This document shows positions 49,103 through 57,948 of a DNA stretch of 64,000 bases, piece by piece. Below the pieces are notes generated by a model. That model had not been told where the DNA came from. It was given only the letters and a program-made list of their open reading frames with translations, and ran no database searches. The stretch covers positions 62,001 to 126,000 of the forward strand of contig NZ_BMWB01000018.1 in assembly GCF_014651015.1 (NCBI RefSeq), read 5' to 3'. Each line of letters opens with the position of its first letter. The first letter of the stretch is position 1. A program made the translations under genes and the position numbers. Source of the stretch: Streptomyces xantholiticus. GTDB taxonomy: Bacteria > Actinomycetota > Actinomycetes > Streptomycetales > Streptomycetaceae.

Positions 49103-50498
49103 TCACACCATGTCGGGATGTGGCGGTTCCGCCACCAGGAGGGCCGGCGGTCGGTGCGACCGGGCCACCACGGCGACAGTACCGGGCACGTCGTCCGCAT
49201 CGGGCACCGACCCGTCCTCCGTGACGAGGCAGCGCACAGGAGACCGCCTGCTCCGCGAGCTTCGCCTCGCCCTCCTCGCGCGGCGTCGCCCACGGGATGC
49301 GCGCCCAGCCGCCGGCGTCCGCCGCCTCCTCGATGGTGGTGACGTCGCTCGTGGGGGACTCCCGGCGCACCCGGGACTGCCGGAGCAGCAGCGCCTGGTC
49401 GCCCTCGAGGATCTTCGGCAGCAGCGCGGCGAGCGATTCGATGCTCACCGGCTCCTTCCCTCCCGGGGTACGGCGGGCCGGCATCGCGGGACCCGCCTCC
49501 AGGACCCTGGGGCCGATCTCGATCCGTACCGGCATGTCCTTGATCTCCCAGTCGACCGCACGGCGGCCGAACGGCGTGTCCACCCCATCGTCCACCTGCA
49601 CCCGCAGGCGCGGCGCCTTGAGCGCCTCACCGATCTCCCTGACTGGCGACGGCTTCGTCGCCCTGGACGGCCATGACCACCACCTGCACGGCCGCCGGCC
49701 GCGGCGGCACACGGAGTCCGTCGACGACTGCCGGACCGGCTCCTTTTGCCCGTCCTTCGACAGGCACGAGGTGTGGAAGGCCTTGGCGAAGCTGGTGCCG
49801 GGTTCGTGACCGGTGCCCATCTGCAGCGCCTTGCCGTCGCCCGTCGTCCCTTCCGGGTGGAGGGTGTTGACGGCACCGGCGAACCACTCGCGGGGCGTCT
49901 TGCGGCCCAGGACCACATCGGTGCCGAGGACGTTCACCATGAGGTCCGCGCACACCTCCCGGTGGATGCAGGCGGCACAGCCCCTGGCGTCCTCGGACGT
50001 GACGTGCGCGGTGTGGCCCTCCTGCCGGAGGAATTCGGTCGTCCGCAGGAAGACCCGCGGCCGCATCTCCCAACGGACCATGCGCGCCCACTGGTTGATC
50101 AGCAGCGGCAGATCCCGGTAGCTCTGCACCCCCTGGGAGAACTGGTCGTTGATGATCACCTCGGAGGTGGGACGCACCACGACCGGCCCCTCGAGCTCCC
50201 TGCCGCCACCGTGCGTGACCACCGCCGGCTCGGGCGCGAAGCCCTCGACGTGCTCGGCCTCGCGAGTCGGGTAAGACTGGGGGATGAAGAGCGGGAAGCA
50301 GGCGTTCGACGCACCCGCGTCCTTGATGCGGGCGTCCATCTCCTGCTGCATCCGCTCCCACAGGCCGTAGCAGTACGGTCGGATGACCCTGGTGCCGCGC
50401 ACCGGGCCGTTGTCCGCCGGTTCGGCCTTGTTGATCAGGTCCTGGTACCAGCGCGGGAAGTCGTGCGACCGGGGCGTGAGAACGGGTGCCTTGGCCAT
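49103..50498 (-). pseudogene. proS: Prolyl-tRNA synthetase, frameshifted and missing a catalytic segment
   Basis: ATG at 50498 opens a class II, archaeal/eukaryotic-type (short) ProRS: MAKAPVLTPRSHDFPRWYQD, VVRPTSEVIINDQFSQGVQS, and WEMRPRVFLRTTEFLRQEGH (motif 2). The frame looks normal to VRQSST near 49718. There about 17 residues that normally join QTS..STR..GG..M.HGDD to GLRVPP are missing, and the next stretch (DGLRVPPRPAAVQVVVMAVQ, then GDEAV) is in a different frame. Near 49650 the first frame resumes (VREIGEALKAPRLRV). Near 49245 one extra T shifts it again, so the expected end (VRCLVTEDGSVPDADDVPGT to the TGA at 49103) is out of frame. The deleted part includes the region of the class II motif 3 arginine, so the product should be inactive. 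Streptomycetes have a main proS elsewhere. Confidence 0.85.
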
Positions 50499-50708
50499 GG
50501 CCGGCATCGTACGGCGGTGACACGGGACCTGTGCGTGAATCGGCCAGGTTGCCGGGGCTCCGGCCCAGGCGCAGAAGCAGTGCCGCACAACCTCTGGACG
50601 TGGGGACGCCCACGGAGTTCCCTGGCATACGGGGAAGCGCGGAGCGTACGCACACGGGGGCTGACCTTCAGGGCACAACAGACCTCTCGGCGGATTGGGG
50701 CGCTTTCG

Positions 50709-51509
50709 ATGACATCCACGCTCGTCCAGCACCGACGCCACAAGGCGTCGGCGTCCTCTGCGGAGGCAGGCACACGAGCCCGGGACTGGGCCGAGATCCA
50801 GGAACGCATGCTGGTGCCGCTCTACGAAGCGGTCTACGAACGCCTCGAGGTGGGCACCGGCACACGACTGCTGGGACTGGGCTGCGGCTCCGGCCTCGCC
50901 CTGCTGATGGCGAGGACCCGCGGTGCGACCGTGACGGGCGTCGACACCGACCACCACCGACTCGCCCTCGCACGGGAACGCATGGAGAGCAGCCCGGCGG
51001 CCCGGCTGCTCGACGGCGACGCCGCCGCGGCGGCAGCGGCCGGGACCGGCTACAACCTCATCACCGCCTTCCAGCCGATCGGCTCCGGCACCGGCGACGC
51101 AGAGCGGCTGGAACAGGTGCTCAGGGAGTCGGTCGGCCTCGCGGAGCGCAGGAGCGTCGTCGTCCTCACCGGATGGGGCCCGCCGGAGCGGTGCGCCACG
51201 TCCGGGGTGCTGCGGGTCGCCGGTGAGCGCAGGCGATCGGCCCACCGCGACGCCCTGGAGGACATCGCCGGGCGTGCCGGCCTCAACCCGGACGGCTCGG
51301 GCCGGGTGGCCTGCCCCTTCGGATACGCCGACACGGACAGCGCGGTACGGGGACTGCTGTCGACCGGGCTCTACGACGCGGCCGTACGGGAGACCGACCT
51401 CGCGCGGGTGGAGAAGGAGATCGCCGAGGCGCTCCACGACCACCGGCGGCCCGACGGCACGGTCTGGATGCCCAACGTCTTCCGCTATCTGATCGCCCGC
51501 ACGTCCTGA
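50709..51509 (+). CDS. SAM-dependent methyltransferase
   Basis: A 266-residue class I methyltransferase with glycine-rich motif I LLGLGCGSGLALL followed by VTGVDTDHHRLALARERM (acidic residue that binds the SAM ribose). The rest of the fold is weakly featured. The substrate is unknown. It is convergent with ffh and separated from it by a shared hairpin; the proS remnant lies upstream on the other strand. Confidence 0.82.
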   Translation: MTSTLVQHRRHKASASSAEAGTRARDWAEIQERMLVPLYEAVYERLEVGTGTRLLGLGCGSGLALLMARTRGATVTGVDTDHHRLALARERMESSPAARLLDGDAAAAAAAGTGYNLITAFQPIGSGTGDAERLEQVLRESVGLAERRSVVVLTGWGPPERCATSGVLRVAGERRRSAHRDALEDIAGRAGLNPDGSGRVACPFGYADTDSAVRGLLSTGLYDAAVRETDLARVEKEIAEALHDHRRPDGTVWMPNVFRYLIARTS

Positions 51510-51523
51510 CCCCGGTACGACAA

Positions 51524-51550
51524 GGCCCGCGACCGTGGCGGTCGCGGGCC
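51524..51550. terminator. Bidirectional hairpin terminator between the methyltransferase gene and ffh
   Basis: A perfect 11-bp stem GGCCCGCGACC / GGTCGCGGGCC with a GTGGC loop, 15 bases after the methyltransferase stop and 20 bases after the ffh stop on the other strand. Confidence 0.8.
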
Positions 51551-51569
51551 CTCTCGGCTGTCTGTCGGA

Positions 51570-53120
51570 TCAGCCCATGAACTTCTTGAACTCGTCCGGC
51601 AGTTCGAAGTCCTTGCCCGGCTCACCGGCCGGCAGCCCGAACGCCCCGCCCTGCGCCGCCTGCTCACGGCGTGCGGCCGCTGCCTGCTCCTCGGCCTTGC
51701 GCTTCATCGGGTTGCCGCTCTTGCGCTTGCCCTTGGCCTGCTTCTGCTGCTTCTTCTGCCGGCCGGGGCCGCCCCCCATGCCCGGCATCCCCGGCATACC
51801 GGGCATGCCGCCGCCCTGAGCCATTCGCGACATCATCTTGCGTGCCTCGAAGAACCGCTCCACCAGGCCCTTCACCACACTGACCTCGACGCCGGAGCCC
51901 TTGGCGATACGGGCACGGCGCGAACCGTTGATGATCGTCGGGTCCTGGCGCTCGCCGGGCGTCATCGACTTGATGATCGCGGCCGTACGATCCACGTCAC
52001 GCTCGTCGATGTTGTTGATCTGGTCCTTCATCTGCGCCATACCGGGGAGCATCCCGAGCAGCTTCGAGATGCTGCCCATCTTGCGGACCTGCTCCATCTG
52101 GGCCAGGAAGTCGTCGAGCGTGAACTCCTTGCCCTTGCTGCTCGCCAGCTTGGAGGCCATCTTGGCGGCCTCTTCCTGGCTGAAGGTCTGCTCGGCCTTC
52201 TCGATCAGCGAGAGCATGTCGCCCATGCCGAGGATGCGGGACGCCATGCGGTCCGGGTGGAACGCGTCGAAGTCGTCCAGCTTCTCGCCGTTGGAGGCGA
52301 ACATGATGTTCTTGCCGGTGACGTGCGCGACGGAGAGCGCGGCACCGCCTCGGGCGTCGCCGTCCAGCTTGGACAGGACCACGCCGTCGAAGCCGACCCC
52401 GTCGCGGAAGGCCTCCGCGGTGTTGACGGCGTCCTGACCGATCATGGCGTCGACGACGAAGAGGATCTCGTCGGGGTTGACGGCGTCGCGGATGTCCGCG
52501 GCCTGCTGCATCAGCTCCTCGTCGATGCCGAGGCGGCCGGCGGTGTCGACGATGACGATGTCGTACTGCTTGGTCCGCGCGTGCTCGATGGAGTCCTTGG
52601 CGACCTGGACCGGGTCACCGACGCCGTTGCCGGGCTCGGGCGCGTAGACGCCGACACCGGCGCGCTCGGCGACGACCGCGAGCTGATTGACGGCGTTGGG
52701 GCGCTGCAGGTCACAGGCGACGAGCAGAGGCGAGTGCCCCTGGGCCTTGAGCCAGAGGCCGAGCTTTCCGGCGAGGGTGGTCTTACCGGCACCCTGCAGA
52801 CCGGCCAGCATGATTACGGTCGGCGCGGTCTTGGCGAACCGCAGACGGCGGGTCTCGCCGCCGAGGATGCCGATCAGCTCCTCGTTGACGATCTTGATGA
52901 CCTGCTGGCTCGGATTCAGCGCCTTCGAGACCTCGGCGCCGAGAGAGCGGCCCTTGACCTGCTTGATGAACTCCCGGACGACGGGAAGAGCGACATCCGC
53001 CTCGAGGAGGGCGATACGGATTTCCCGGGCTGCCGCGTCGATGTCGGCCTCGGACAGGCGCCCCTTGCCGCGCAGGTTCTTGAAGGTCGCTGAGAGGCGA
53101 TCGGAGAGAGTGTCGAACAC
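51570..53120 (-). CDS. ffh: Signal recognition particle protein Ffh
   Basis: A 516-residue SRP54 GTPase that binds signal sequences and SRP RNA. N domain from VFDTLSDRLSATFKNLRGKG; G domain with GLQGAGKTTLAGKLG (G1), VDTAGRLGID (G3) and SKLDGDARGG (G4); C-terminal M domain with methionine-rich GMPGMPGMPGMGGG and a basic tail. The GTG start follows GAGGA at 11 bases. Its receptor ftsY is at the other end of the window. Confidence 0.96.
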   Translation of the reverse strand: MFDTLSDRLSATFKNLRGKGRLSEADIDAAAREIRIALLEADVALPVVREFIKQVKGRSLGAEVSKALNPSQQVIKIVNEELIGILGGETRRLRFAKTAPTVIMLAGLQGAGKTTLAGKLGLWLKAQGHSPLLVACDLQRPNAVNQLAVVAERAGVGVYAPEPGNGVGDPVQVAKDSIEHARTKQYDIVIVDTAGRLGIDEELMQQAADIRDAVNPDEILFVVDAMIGQDAVNTAEAFRDGVGFDGVVLSKLDGDARGGAALSVAHVTGKNIMFASNGEKLDDFDAFHPDRMASRILGMGDMLSLIEKAEQTFSQEEAAKMASKLASSKGKEFTLDDFLAQMEQVRKMGSISKLLGMLPGMAQMKDQINNIDERDVDRTAAIIKSMTPGERQDPTIINGSRRARIAKGSGVEVSVVKGLVERFFEARKMMSRMAQGGGMPGMPGMPGMGGGPGRQKKQQKQAKGKRKSGNPMKRKAEEQAAAARREQAAQGGAFGLPAGEPGKDFELPDEFKKFMG

Positions 53121-53193
53121 GGCGGCGTCGGTCCTCAGGAGTCGGGGGCGGTGGATCGCCCTCCAGAGTATCGGGCCCGGCAAAGGAATCGTC

Positions 53194-53219
53194 CCTGCCC
53201 ACCGGATCGGATGGGCAGG
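53194..53219 (-). terminator. Hairpin between glnD and ffh
   Basis: CCTGCCCA (53194-53201) pairs with TGGGCAGG (53212-53219), and the 10-base loop is partly self-complementary (CCGGATCGG). It lies about 130 bases past the glnD stop and just upstream of ffh. Confidence 0.4.
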
Positions 53220-53349
53220 CACGGGGGCCCGACGGTGGCGGGGAGCAGACTTTGACGATCCTCACGATGTGCTGAGCGGGGGGGGACACTCCCCACAGGG
53301 GCGGGAGGCACACCCGATTCAAGGAGCAGCCCGGCCGCTGGTCACGCCA

Positions 53350-55803
53350 TCACCGCAACGCCTCCTCCATCACCTTGGCCAGCTGCCGTGCCTCGCCGTC
53401 GGGCAACGGGGAGCCGTCCCCGTCCGTGACGTAGAGCGTGTCCACCGCGTTCGCGCCCAGCGTCGAGACGTGGGCGCTGCGGACCCGGACCGTCGCGCCC
53501 TCCAGGGCGCGGCCGATCCTGTGGAGCAGGCCGGGGGCGTCGTGGGCGCGGACCTCGATGACCGTGGCCAGGCGGGACCCCGTCGGCGCGACCGTCACCC
53601 GCGGCGGCGGGGCCTTGACGCCGCGCCGCCGCGGGTAGGCGGCCTCGCGTTCGGCGAGGCGGCCAGGGATGTCCAGGGAGCCGTCGAGAGCGCGTACGAG
53701 GTCCGCACGGAGCCGGACGGCCTGCGGCAGGGAGCCGTACTCGGCCGCCACCCGCCAGTTCAGAACGAGGACGGCTCCGTCGCCCACCTCGCTCGGCAGC
53801 TCGATCGACCGCAGGTCGGCGGCGCGGACGGTGAGCCGGTGCAGTGCGAGGACTCCGGCGACCGCGGGCAGCACGCCCGGCTGGTCGGGCAGGGCGATGA
53901 GCAGTTCGACGCCGACGGGTTCCGGTCGGCCGTCCTCGGCCGGGGTCTCGTGCTGGGTGTGGAGGGTGAGCACGGGCTCACCGGTGCGCAGGGCCTCGAT
54001 CGCGAGGCGTTCCTGCTCGGCGCTGGGTGCGGCCTGGTCCGGCTCGTCCGGGACGTCGCCGGCGAGCAGGGCGGCGACCCGCCGTACGAGGTCCGCGACG
54101 AGCGAGCCGCGCCAGGAGGACCAGGCCGCCGGCCCTGTCGCGAGGGCGTCCGCCTCGGTCAGGGCGTGCAGCAGCTCCAGCGTGGAGGCGGACACGACGA
54201 CGGAGGCCACAGAGGCCACGGTCGCGGGGTCGTCGAGGTCGCGCCGGGTCGCCGTGTCGACGAGCAGCAGGTGGTGGCGGACGAGGGTGGCGATGACGCC
54301 CACGTCGGCACGGTCGAAGCCGATCCGGGTGGCGACATCGCGGGCGATGGTCTCGCCGGCCACGGAGTGGTCGCCGGGCCAGCCCTTGCCGATGTCGTGC
54401 AGCAGGGCGGCGACCAGCAACAGGTCGGGGCGGCCGACGTGGCGGGTGAGCTCGGACGCCTTGACGGCGGTCTCGACGAGATGCCGGTCGACGGTCCAGG
54501 TGTGCACCGCGTTGCGCTGGGGCCGGCAACGGACGCGTTCCCAGTCGGGGACGAGTCGGGTGATCAGGCCTTCCGCCTCCAGGGCCTCCCAGACGGCGAC
54601 GGTCGGCTCCCCGGCGCCGAGCAGGGTGACGAGTTCCTCGCGGGCCTCGGCGGGCCAGGGCACGGGCAGCGGACGGGCGTTCATGGCTTCGCCCAGGCGC
54701 CGGACGGCGTGCCGGGAGATCGGCAGGCCCGACTGGGCGGCAGCCGCGGCGGCCCGGAGCGGGAGGACGGGGTCGCGTTCGGGTCGTGCGGTGCGGGCGA
54801 GGACCACTTCGCCGTCGAGTTCGACGACTCCTTCCGCGAGGGGCGTGCGTTCGGGCTGCGCCACACGGCCGCCGAGCATGGCGCGCAGCCTCGGCCGTAC
54901 GGCTCGGGAGCGCAGGACGCGGCCGACTTCGCGCCAGGTGACGTCGGTGGCGTACGAGACGGTCCGCGCGGCCTCGTACACCTGGCGCAGCAGGGCGTCG
55001 GCGTCGAGGAGGCCGAGCTCCGCGGCGACCTGGTCCTGTTCCTGGAGGGCGAGCCGGTCGGTGGCGCGTCCGGTGGTGAGGTGGAGCGCGTCGCGTACGT
55101 CGAGCAGGGTCCGGCGGGCCTCGGCGAGTCCTTCGCGGGGGGCGTCGGCGAGCCAGGAGGCGGCGACGGCGCGCAGCGCGGTGACGTCGCGCAGTCCGCC
55201 GCGGGCTTCCTTGAGGTCGGGTTCGAGGAGGTACTGGAGCTCGCCCTGACGGGCGGCCCGTTCGCGGCAGAGTTCGTCGAGTTCGGGCAGGCGTCGGGGT
55301 GCCTGGTTGCGCCAGTCGGCGAGCACGGCGGTGCGCAGGGAGGCGACGAGCCCGAGGTCGCCGGCGACGGGCCGGGCGTCGAGAAGACCGAGCTGCACCT
55401 TGAGGTCCTCCCCGGCGGTCTTGCGGGCCTCCGCGGGGGTGCGTACGGAGTGGTCGAGGGCGAGGCCCAGGTCCCAGACCGGATACCAGATCCGGTCGGC
55501 GATCGCGGCGACGGCTTCGGGCGATGCGCCGCCGTCGTGGAGCAGCAACAGGTCGAGGTCGCTGCGCGGGGAGAGTTCGCCGCGGCCGTAGCCCCCGACG
55601 GCGACGAGGGCGGCGCCCCGGACCCCCTGTTCCTGCACGGCTGCGGCGAACAGCGCGGCCAGCCATTCGTCGGTCAGCCGGGCGAGGGCCGCACGGCGCG
55701 GCGGCCCGGACCGCTCCTTCTCGTTGAGAAGGCGCAGCCGGGCCGCCGCATAGCCGCTGGGTCCCGAGTCTTCCGCTTCGTTGATCACTTCAACACTCGT
55801 CAC
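53350..55803 (-). CDS. glnD: Bifunctional [protein-PII] nucleotidyltransferase/removing enzyme
   Basis: An 817-residue GlnD. N-terminal nucleotidyltransferase motif VGGYGRGELSPRSDLDLLLL, a middle HD domain ALLHDIGKGWPGDHS that removes the nucleotide, and two C-terminal ACT domains (GVELLIALPDQPGVLPAVAG and TVIEVRAHDAPGLLHRIGRA) that sense glutamine. In Streptomyces this enzyme is reported to adenylylate, rather than uridylylate, GlnK. The GTG start at 55803 has GGGAG eight bases upstream; the longer in-frame start at 55929 adds non-conserved residues. Confidence 0.95.
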   Translation of the reverse strand: MTSVEVINEAEDSGPSGYAAARLRLLNEKERSGPPRRAALARLTDEWLAALFAAAVQEQGVRGAALVAVGGYGRGELSPRSDLDLLLLHDGGASPEAVAAIADRIWYPVWDLGLALDHSVRTPAEARKTAGEDLKVQLGLLDARPVAGDLGLVASLRTAVLADWRNQAPRRLPELDELCRERAARQGELQYLLEPDLKEARGGLRDVTALRAVAASWLADAPREGLAEARRTLLDVRDALHLTTGRATDRLALQEQDQVAAELGLLDADALLRQVYEAARTVSYATDVTWREVGRVLRSRAVRPRLRAMLGGRVAQPERTPLAEGVVELDGEVVLARTARPERDPVLPLRAAAAAAQSGLPISRHAVRRLGEAMNARPLPVPWPAEAREELVTLLGAGEPTVAVWEALEAEGLITRLVPDWERVRCRPQRNAVHTWTVDRHLVETAVKASELTRHVGRPDLLLVAALLHDIGKGWPGDHSVAGETIARDVATRIGFDRADVGVIATLVRHHLLLVDTATRRDLDDPATVASVASVVVSASTLELLHALTEADALATGPAAWSSWRGSLVADLVRRVAALLAGDVPDEPDQAAPSAEQERLAIEALRTGEPVLTLHTQHETPAEDGRPEPVGVELLIALPDQPGVLPAVAGVLALHRLTVRAADLRSIELPSEVGDGAVLVLNWRVAAEYGSLPQAVRLRADLVRALDGSLDIPGRLAEREAAYPRRRGVKAPPPRVTVAPTGSRLATVIEVRAHDAPGLLHRIGRALEGATVRVRSAHVSTLGANAVDTLYVTDGDGSPLPDGEARQLAKVMEEALR

Positions 55804-55944
55804 GCCTGCGGCTCCCTTTTCCTGTGTCCGCTCGCCCCAGGGTGCTCGTACCCCCTGTCGACACTCCTCGACGCTGCGCGCGCTCGGCCTCGTCGCCTTC
55901 GACAGGGGCGCGCCCTTCGGCTCGCTCACCTCGTGCGGAATGCT

Positions 55945-56283
55945 CTAGAGCGCGTCGGGGCCGCGCTCGCCGGTCCGCACGCGTACCGCCGTGTCGACCG
56001 GGACGCTCCAGACCTTGCCGTCGCCGATCTTCCCGGTGCGGGCGGCCTTGACGATCACCTCGACGAGCTGTTCGGCGTCGCCGTCCTCGACCAGCACCTC
56101 GATACGGATCTTGGGTACCAGGTCGACGGTGTACTCGGCGCCCCGGTAGACCTCGGTGTGGCCGCGCTGCCGGCCGTAGCCGCTGGCTTCCGTGACGGTG
56201 AGCCCGTGGACTCCGAAGGCCTGGAGGGCCTCCTTGATCTCGTCCAGCCGATGCGGCTTCACGACTGCGGTGATGAGCTTCAT
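55945..56283 (-). CDS. glnK: PII nitrogen regulatory protein GlnK
   Basis: A 112-residue PII trimer subunit. The T-loop has EVYRGAEYTVDLVPK with the modified tyrosine at position 51; the start MKLITAVVKPHRLDEIKEAL and the late KIGDGKVWSV are canonical. It binds ATP/ADP and 2-oxoglutarate and gates the ammonium channel encoded just upstream, with which it overlaps by four bases (ATGA). Confidence 0.97.
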   Translation of the reverse strand: MKLITAVVKPHRLDEIKEALQAFGVHGLTVTEASGYGRQRGHTEVYRGAEYTVDLVPKIRIEVLVEDGDAEQLVEVIVKAARTGKIGDGKVWSVPVDTAVRVRTGERGPDAL

Positions 56284-57638
56284 GCGTCCACCTTCTTGTT
56301 CTGCCCTGCGGCTGCCACGGTCTCGCCCGTCGTGGGCACGTCCTTGCGGGAGCCGGCACCGCCGCCGGCACCGCTGAAGTCGTACGCGGTCTCGGCGTGC
56401 TCGACCTGGTCGATGCCGGAGACCTCGACGTCCTCGTCGACCCTCATGCCGATGGTCTTGTCAAGGACGAAGGCGAGGACGGCGGAGACCACCAGAGAGT
56501 AGGCGAGCACCGCGAAGACGCCGATGGCCTGCTTGCCGAGCTGGTCGAGGCCGCCGCCGTAGAAGAGGCCCTTGGCGTCGGACTGGACGCCGCCGGTGGC
56601 GAAGAAGCCGACCAGCAGGGAGCCGACGACACCGCCGACGAGGTGGACGCCGACGACGTCGAGGGAGTCGTCGTAGCCCAACTTGAACTTCAGGCCGACG
56701 GCGATGGCGCAGAGCAGACCGGCGATGACGCCGACGGCGATCGCGCCGAGCGGGGAGACGGAGCCGCCCGACGGGGTGATGGCGACGAGGCCGGCCACCG
56801 CGCCGGAGGCGGCGCCGAGGGTGGTGAAGGCGCCGTGGCGGATCTTCTCGTAGAGGAGCCAGGCGAGCATGGCGGCCGCGGTGGCCACCTGGGTGTTGAC
56901 GAACATGACCGCGCCGACGCCGTCGTCGTTGCCGAGCCACGATCCGGCGTTGAAGCCGAACCAGCCGAACCACAGCAGTGCCGCGCCGAGCATGACCAGC
57001 GGGAGGCTGTGCGGGCGCATCGGGTCCTTCTTGAAGCCGACACGCTTGCCGATGACCAGGATGACGCCGAGGGCCGCGGCACCGGCGTTGATGTGGACGG
57101 CCGTGCCGCCGGCGAAGTCGATGACACCCATCTCGAAGAGCCAGCCGCCGGCACCCCACACCCAGTGGGCGACCGGGAAGTAGACGACCGTGACCCACAG
57201 CGTGATGAACAGCGCCCAGGCGGTGAACTTGACCCGGTCGGCGAGGGCACCGCTGATCAGTGCCGGTGTGATGATCGCGAACATCAGCTGGAAGACGGCG
57301 AAGACGTAGACGGGGATGGTGTAGCCGTCCCACAGCTCGGTGACGCCGATGTTGCCGAAGCCGACGTAGTCCGCGCTCCAGCCGACGATCGAGCCGATGT
57401 CGGTGCCGAAGGCCATGCTGAAGCCGTAGAGCACCCACAGGATGGTGACGATACCGAGGCTGATGAAGCTCATCATCAGCATGTTCAGGGTGCTCTTGAC
57501 GCGGACCATGCCTCCGTAGAAGAAGGCGAGTCCCGGGGTCATGAGCATCACCAGGGCGGAACAGATGAGCATGAACCCTGTATTGGCGGCAGACAGCTCT
57601 GGGGCGTCTGCGGCAAGGGTCGAGATGCCTGGGGGCAT
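56280..57638 (-). CDS. amtB: Ammonium transporter AmtB
   Basis: A 452-residue ammonium channel with 11 expected membrane helices. Landmarks: GLAFFYGGMVRVKSTLNMLM, VYFPVAHWVWGAGGWLFEMG, DFAGGTAVHINAGAAAL (first pore histidine) and VGVHLVGGVVGSL (second). A C-terminal cytosolic tail of about 60 residues is typical of actinobacterial Amt. GAGGAG precedes the ATG. First gene of amtB-glnK-glnD, with a GlnR box about 95-130 bases upstream. Confidence 0.96.
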   Translation of the reverse strand: MPPGISTLAADAPELSAANTGFMLICSALVMLMTPGLAFFYGGMVRVKSTLNMLMMSFISLGIVTILWVLYGFSMAFGTDIGSIVGWSADYVGFGNIGVTELWDGYTIPVYVFAVFQLMFAIITPALISGALADRVKFTAWALFITLWVTVVYFPVAHWVWGAGGWLFEMGVIDFAGGTAVHINAGAAALGVILVIGKRVGFKKDPMRPHSLPLVMLGAALLWFGWFGFNAGSWLGNDDGVGAVMFVNTQVATAAAMLAWLLYEKIRHGAFTTLGAASGAVAGLVAITPSGGSVSPLGAIAVGVIAGLLCAIAVGLKFKLGYDDSLDVVGVHLVGGVVGSLLVGFFATGGVQSDAKGLFYGGGLDQLGKQAIGVFAVLAYSLVVSAVLAFVLDKTIGMRVDEDVEVSGIDQVEHAETAYDFSGAGGGAGSRKDVPTTGETVAAAGQNKKVDA

Positions 57639-57731
57639 CGGCGTCTCCTCGTCGTCGTGCGGCCGCGTGCGGGCGGAGCCTGTGCGGCGGAAGGGGCGGG
57701 CCGTTATGCCGCTTGAGATTGGCGGAGCGCC

Positions 57732-57769
57732 GTTTCCGCGGATGCCACACGATGTTTCGCGCCGGTGAC
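57732..57769 (-). promoter_or_regulatory. GlnR binding site upstream of amtB
   Basis: On the complement: GTCAC-n6-GAAAC-n6-TGGCA-n6-GAAAC. The spacing matches exactly the published streptomycete GlnR consensus gTnAC-n6-GaAAC repeated with n6; only the third half-site is degenerate. A further GTAAC lies 15 bases upstream. GlnR should activate amtB-glnK-glnD under nitrogen limitation. Confidence 0.85.
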
Positions 57770-57858
57770 GAAGAGGTCCGGCGTGTTACGTCGTCATGAA
57801 CGAGCTGATCGTCCGAGGGCACCGCGCGTGTCCGCTACGGACGTCACAAACCGGCCAC

Positions 57859-57919
57859 GACACCCGCCCGGATGACTTGGCACGGGGGGAGCCGAGTCGG
57901 GCGGTTCGGGGTGGGTGTC
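57859..57919 (-). terminator. Imperfect hairpin downstream of nsdA
   Basis: Outer arm GACACCC pairs with GGGTGTC, and inner arms CGCCCG and GACTTGG pair with CGGGCG and CCGAGTC, with bulges. It starts 30 bases past the nsdA stop. The rest of this 310-base spacer holds the GlnR site and no gene. Confidence 0.45.
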
Positions 57920-57948
57920 GCGGCCGGGGCCTGCTGTGCCACTGCCGG

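Noticed and set aside
48957..51443. 828-codon minus-strand frame as one giant prolyl-tRNA synthetase fusion
   Set aside because: Only its middle part is ProRS-like; the N-terminal part is antisense to the methyltransferase gene and the C-terminal part is frameshifted. It is better described as a pseudogene.
52687..56502. 1271-codon plus-strand open frame opposite ffh, glnD and glnK
   Set aside because: It spans several well-supported minus-strand genes and consists of low-complexity shadow sequence.
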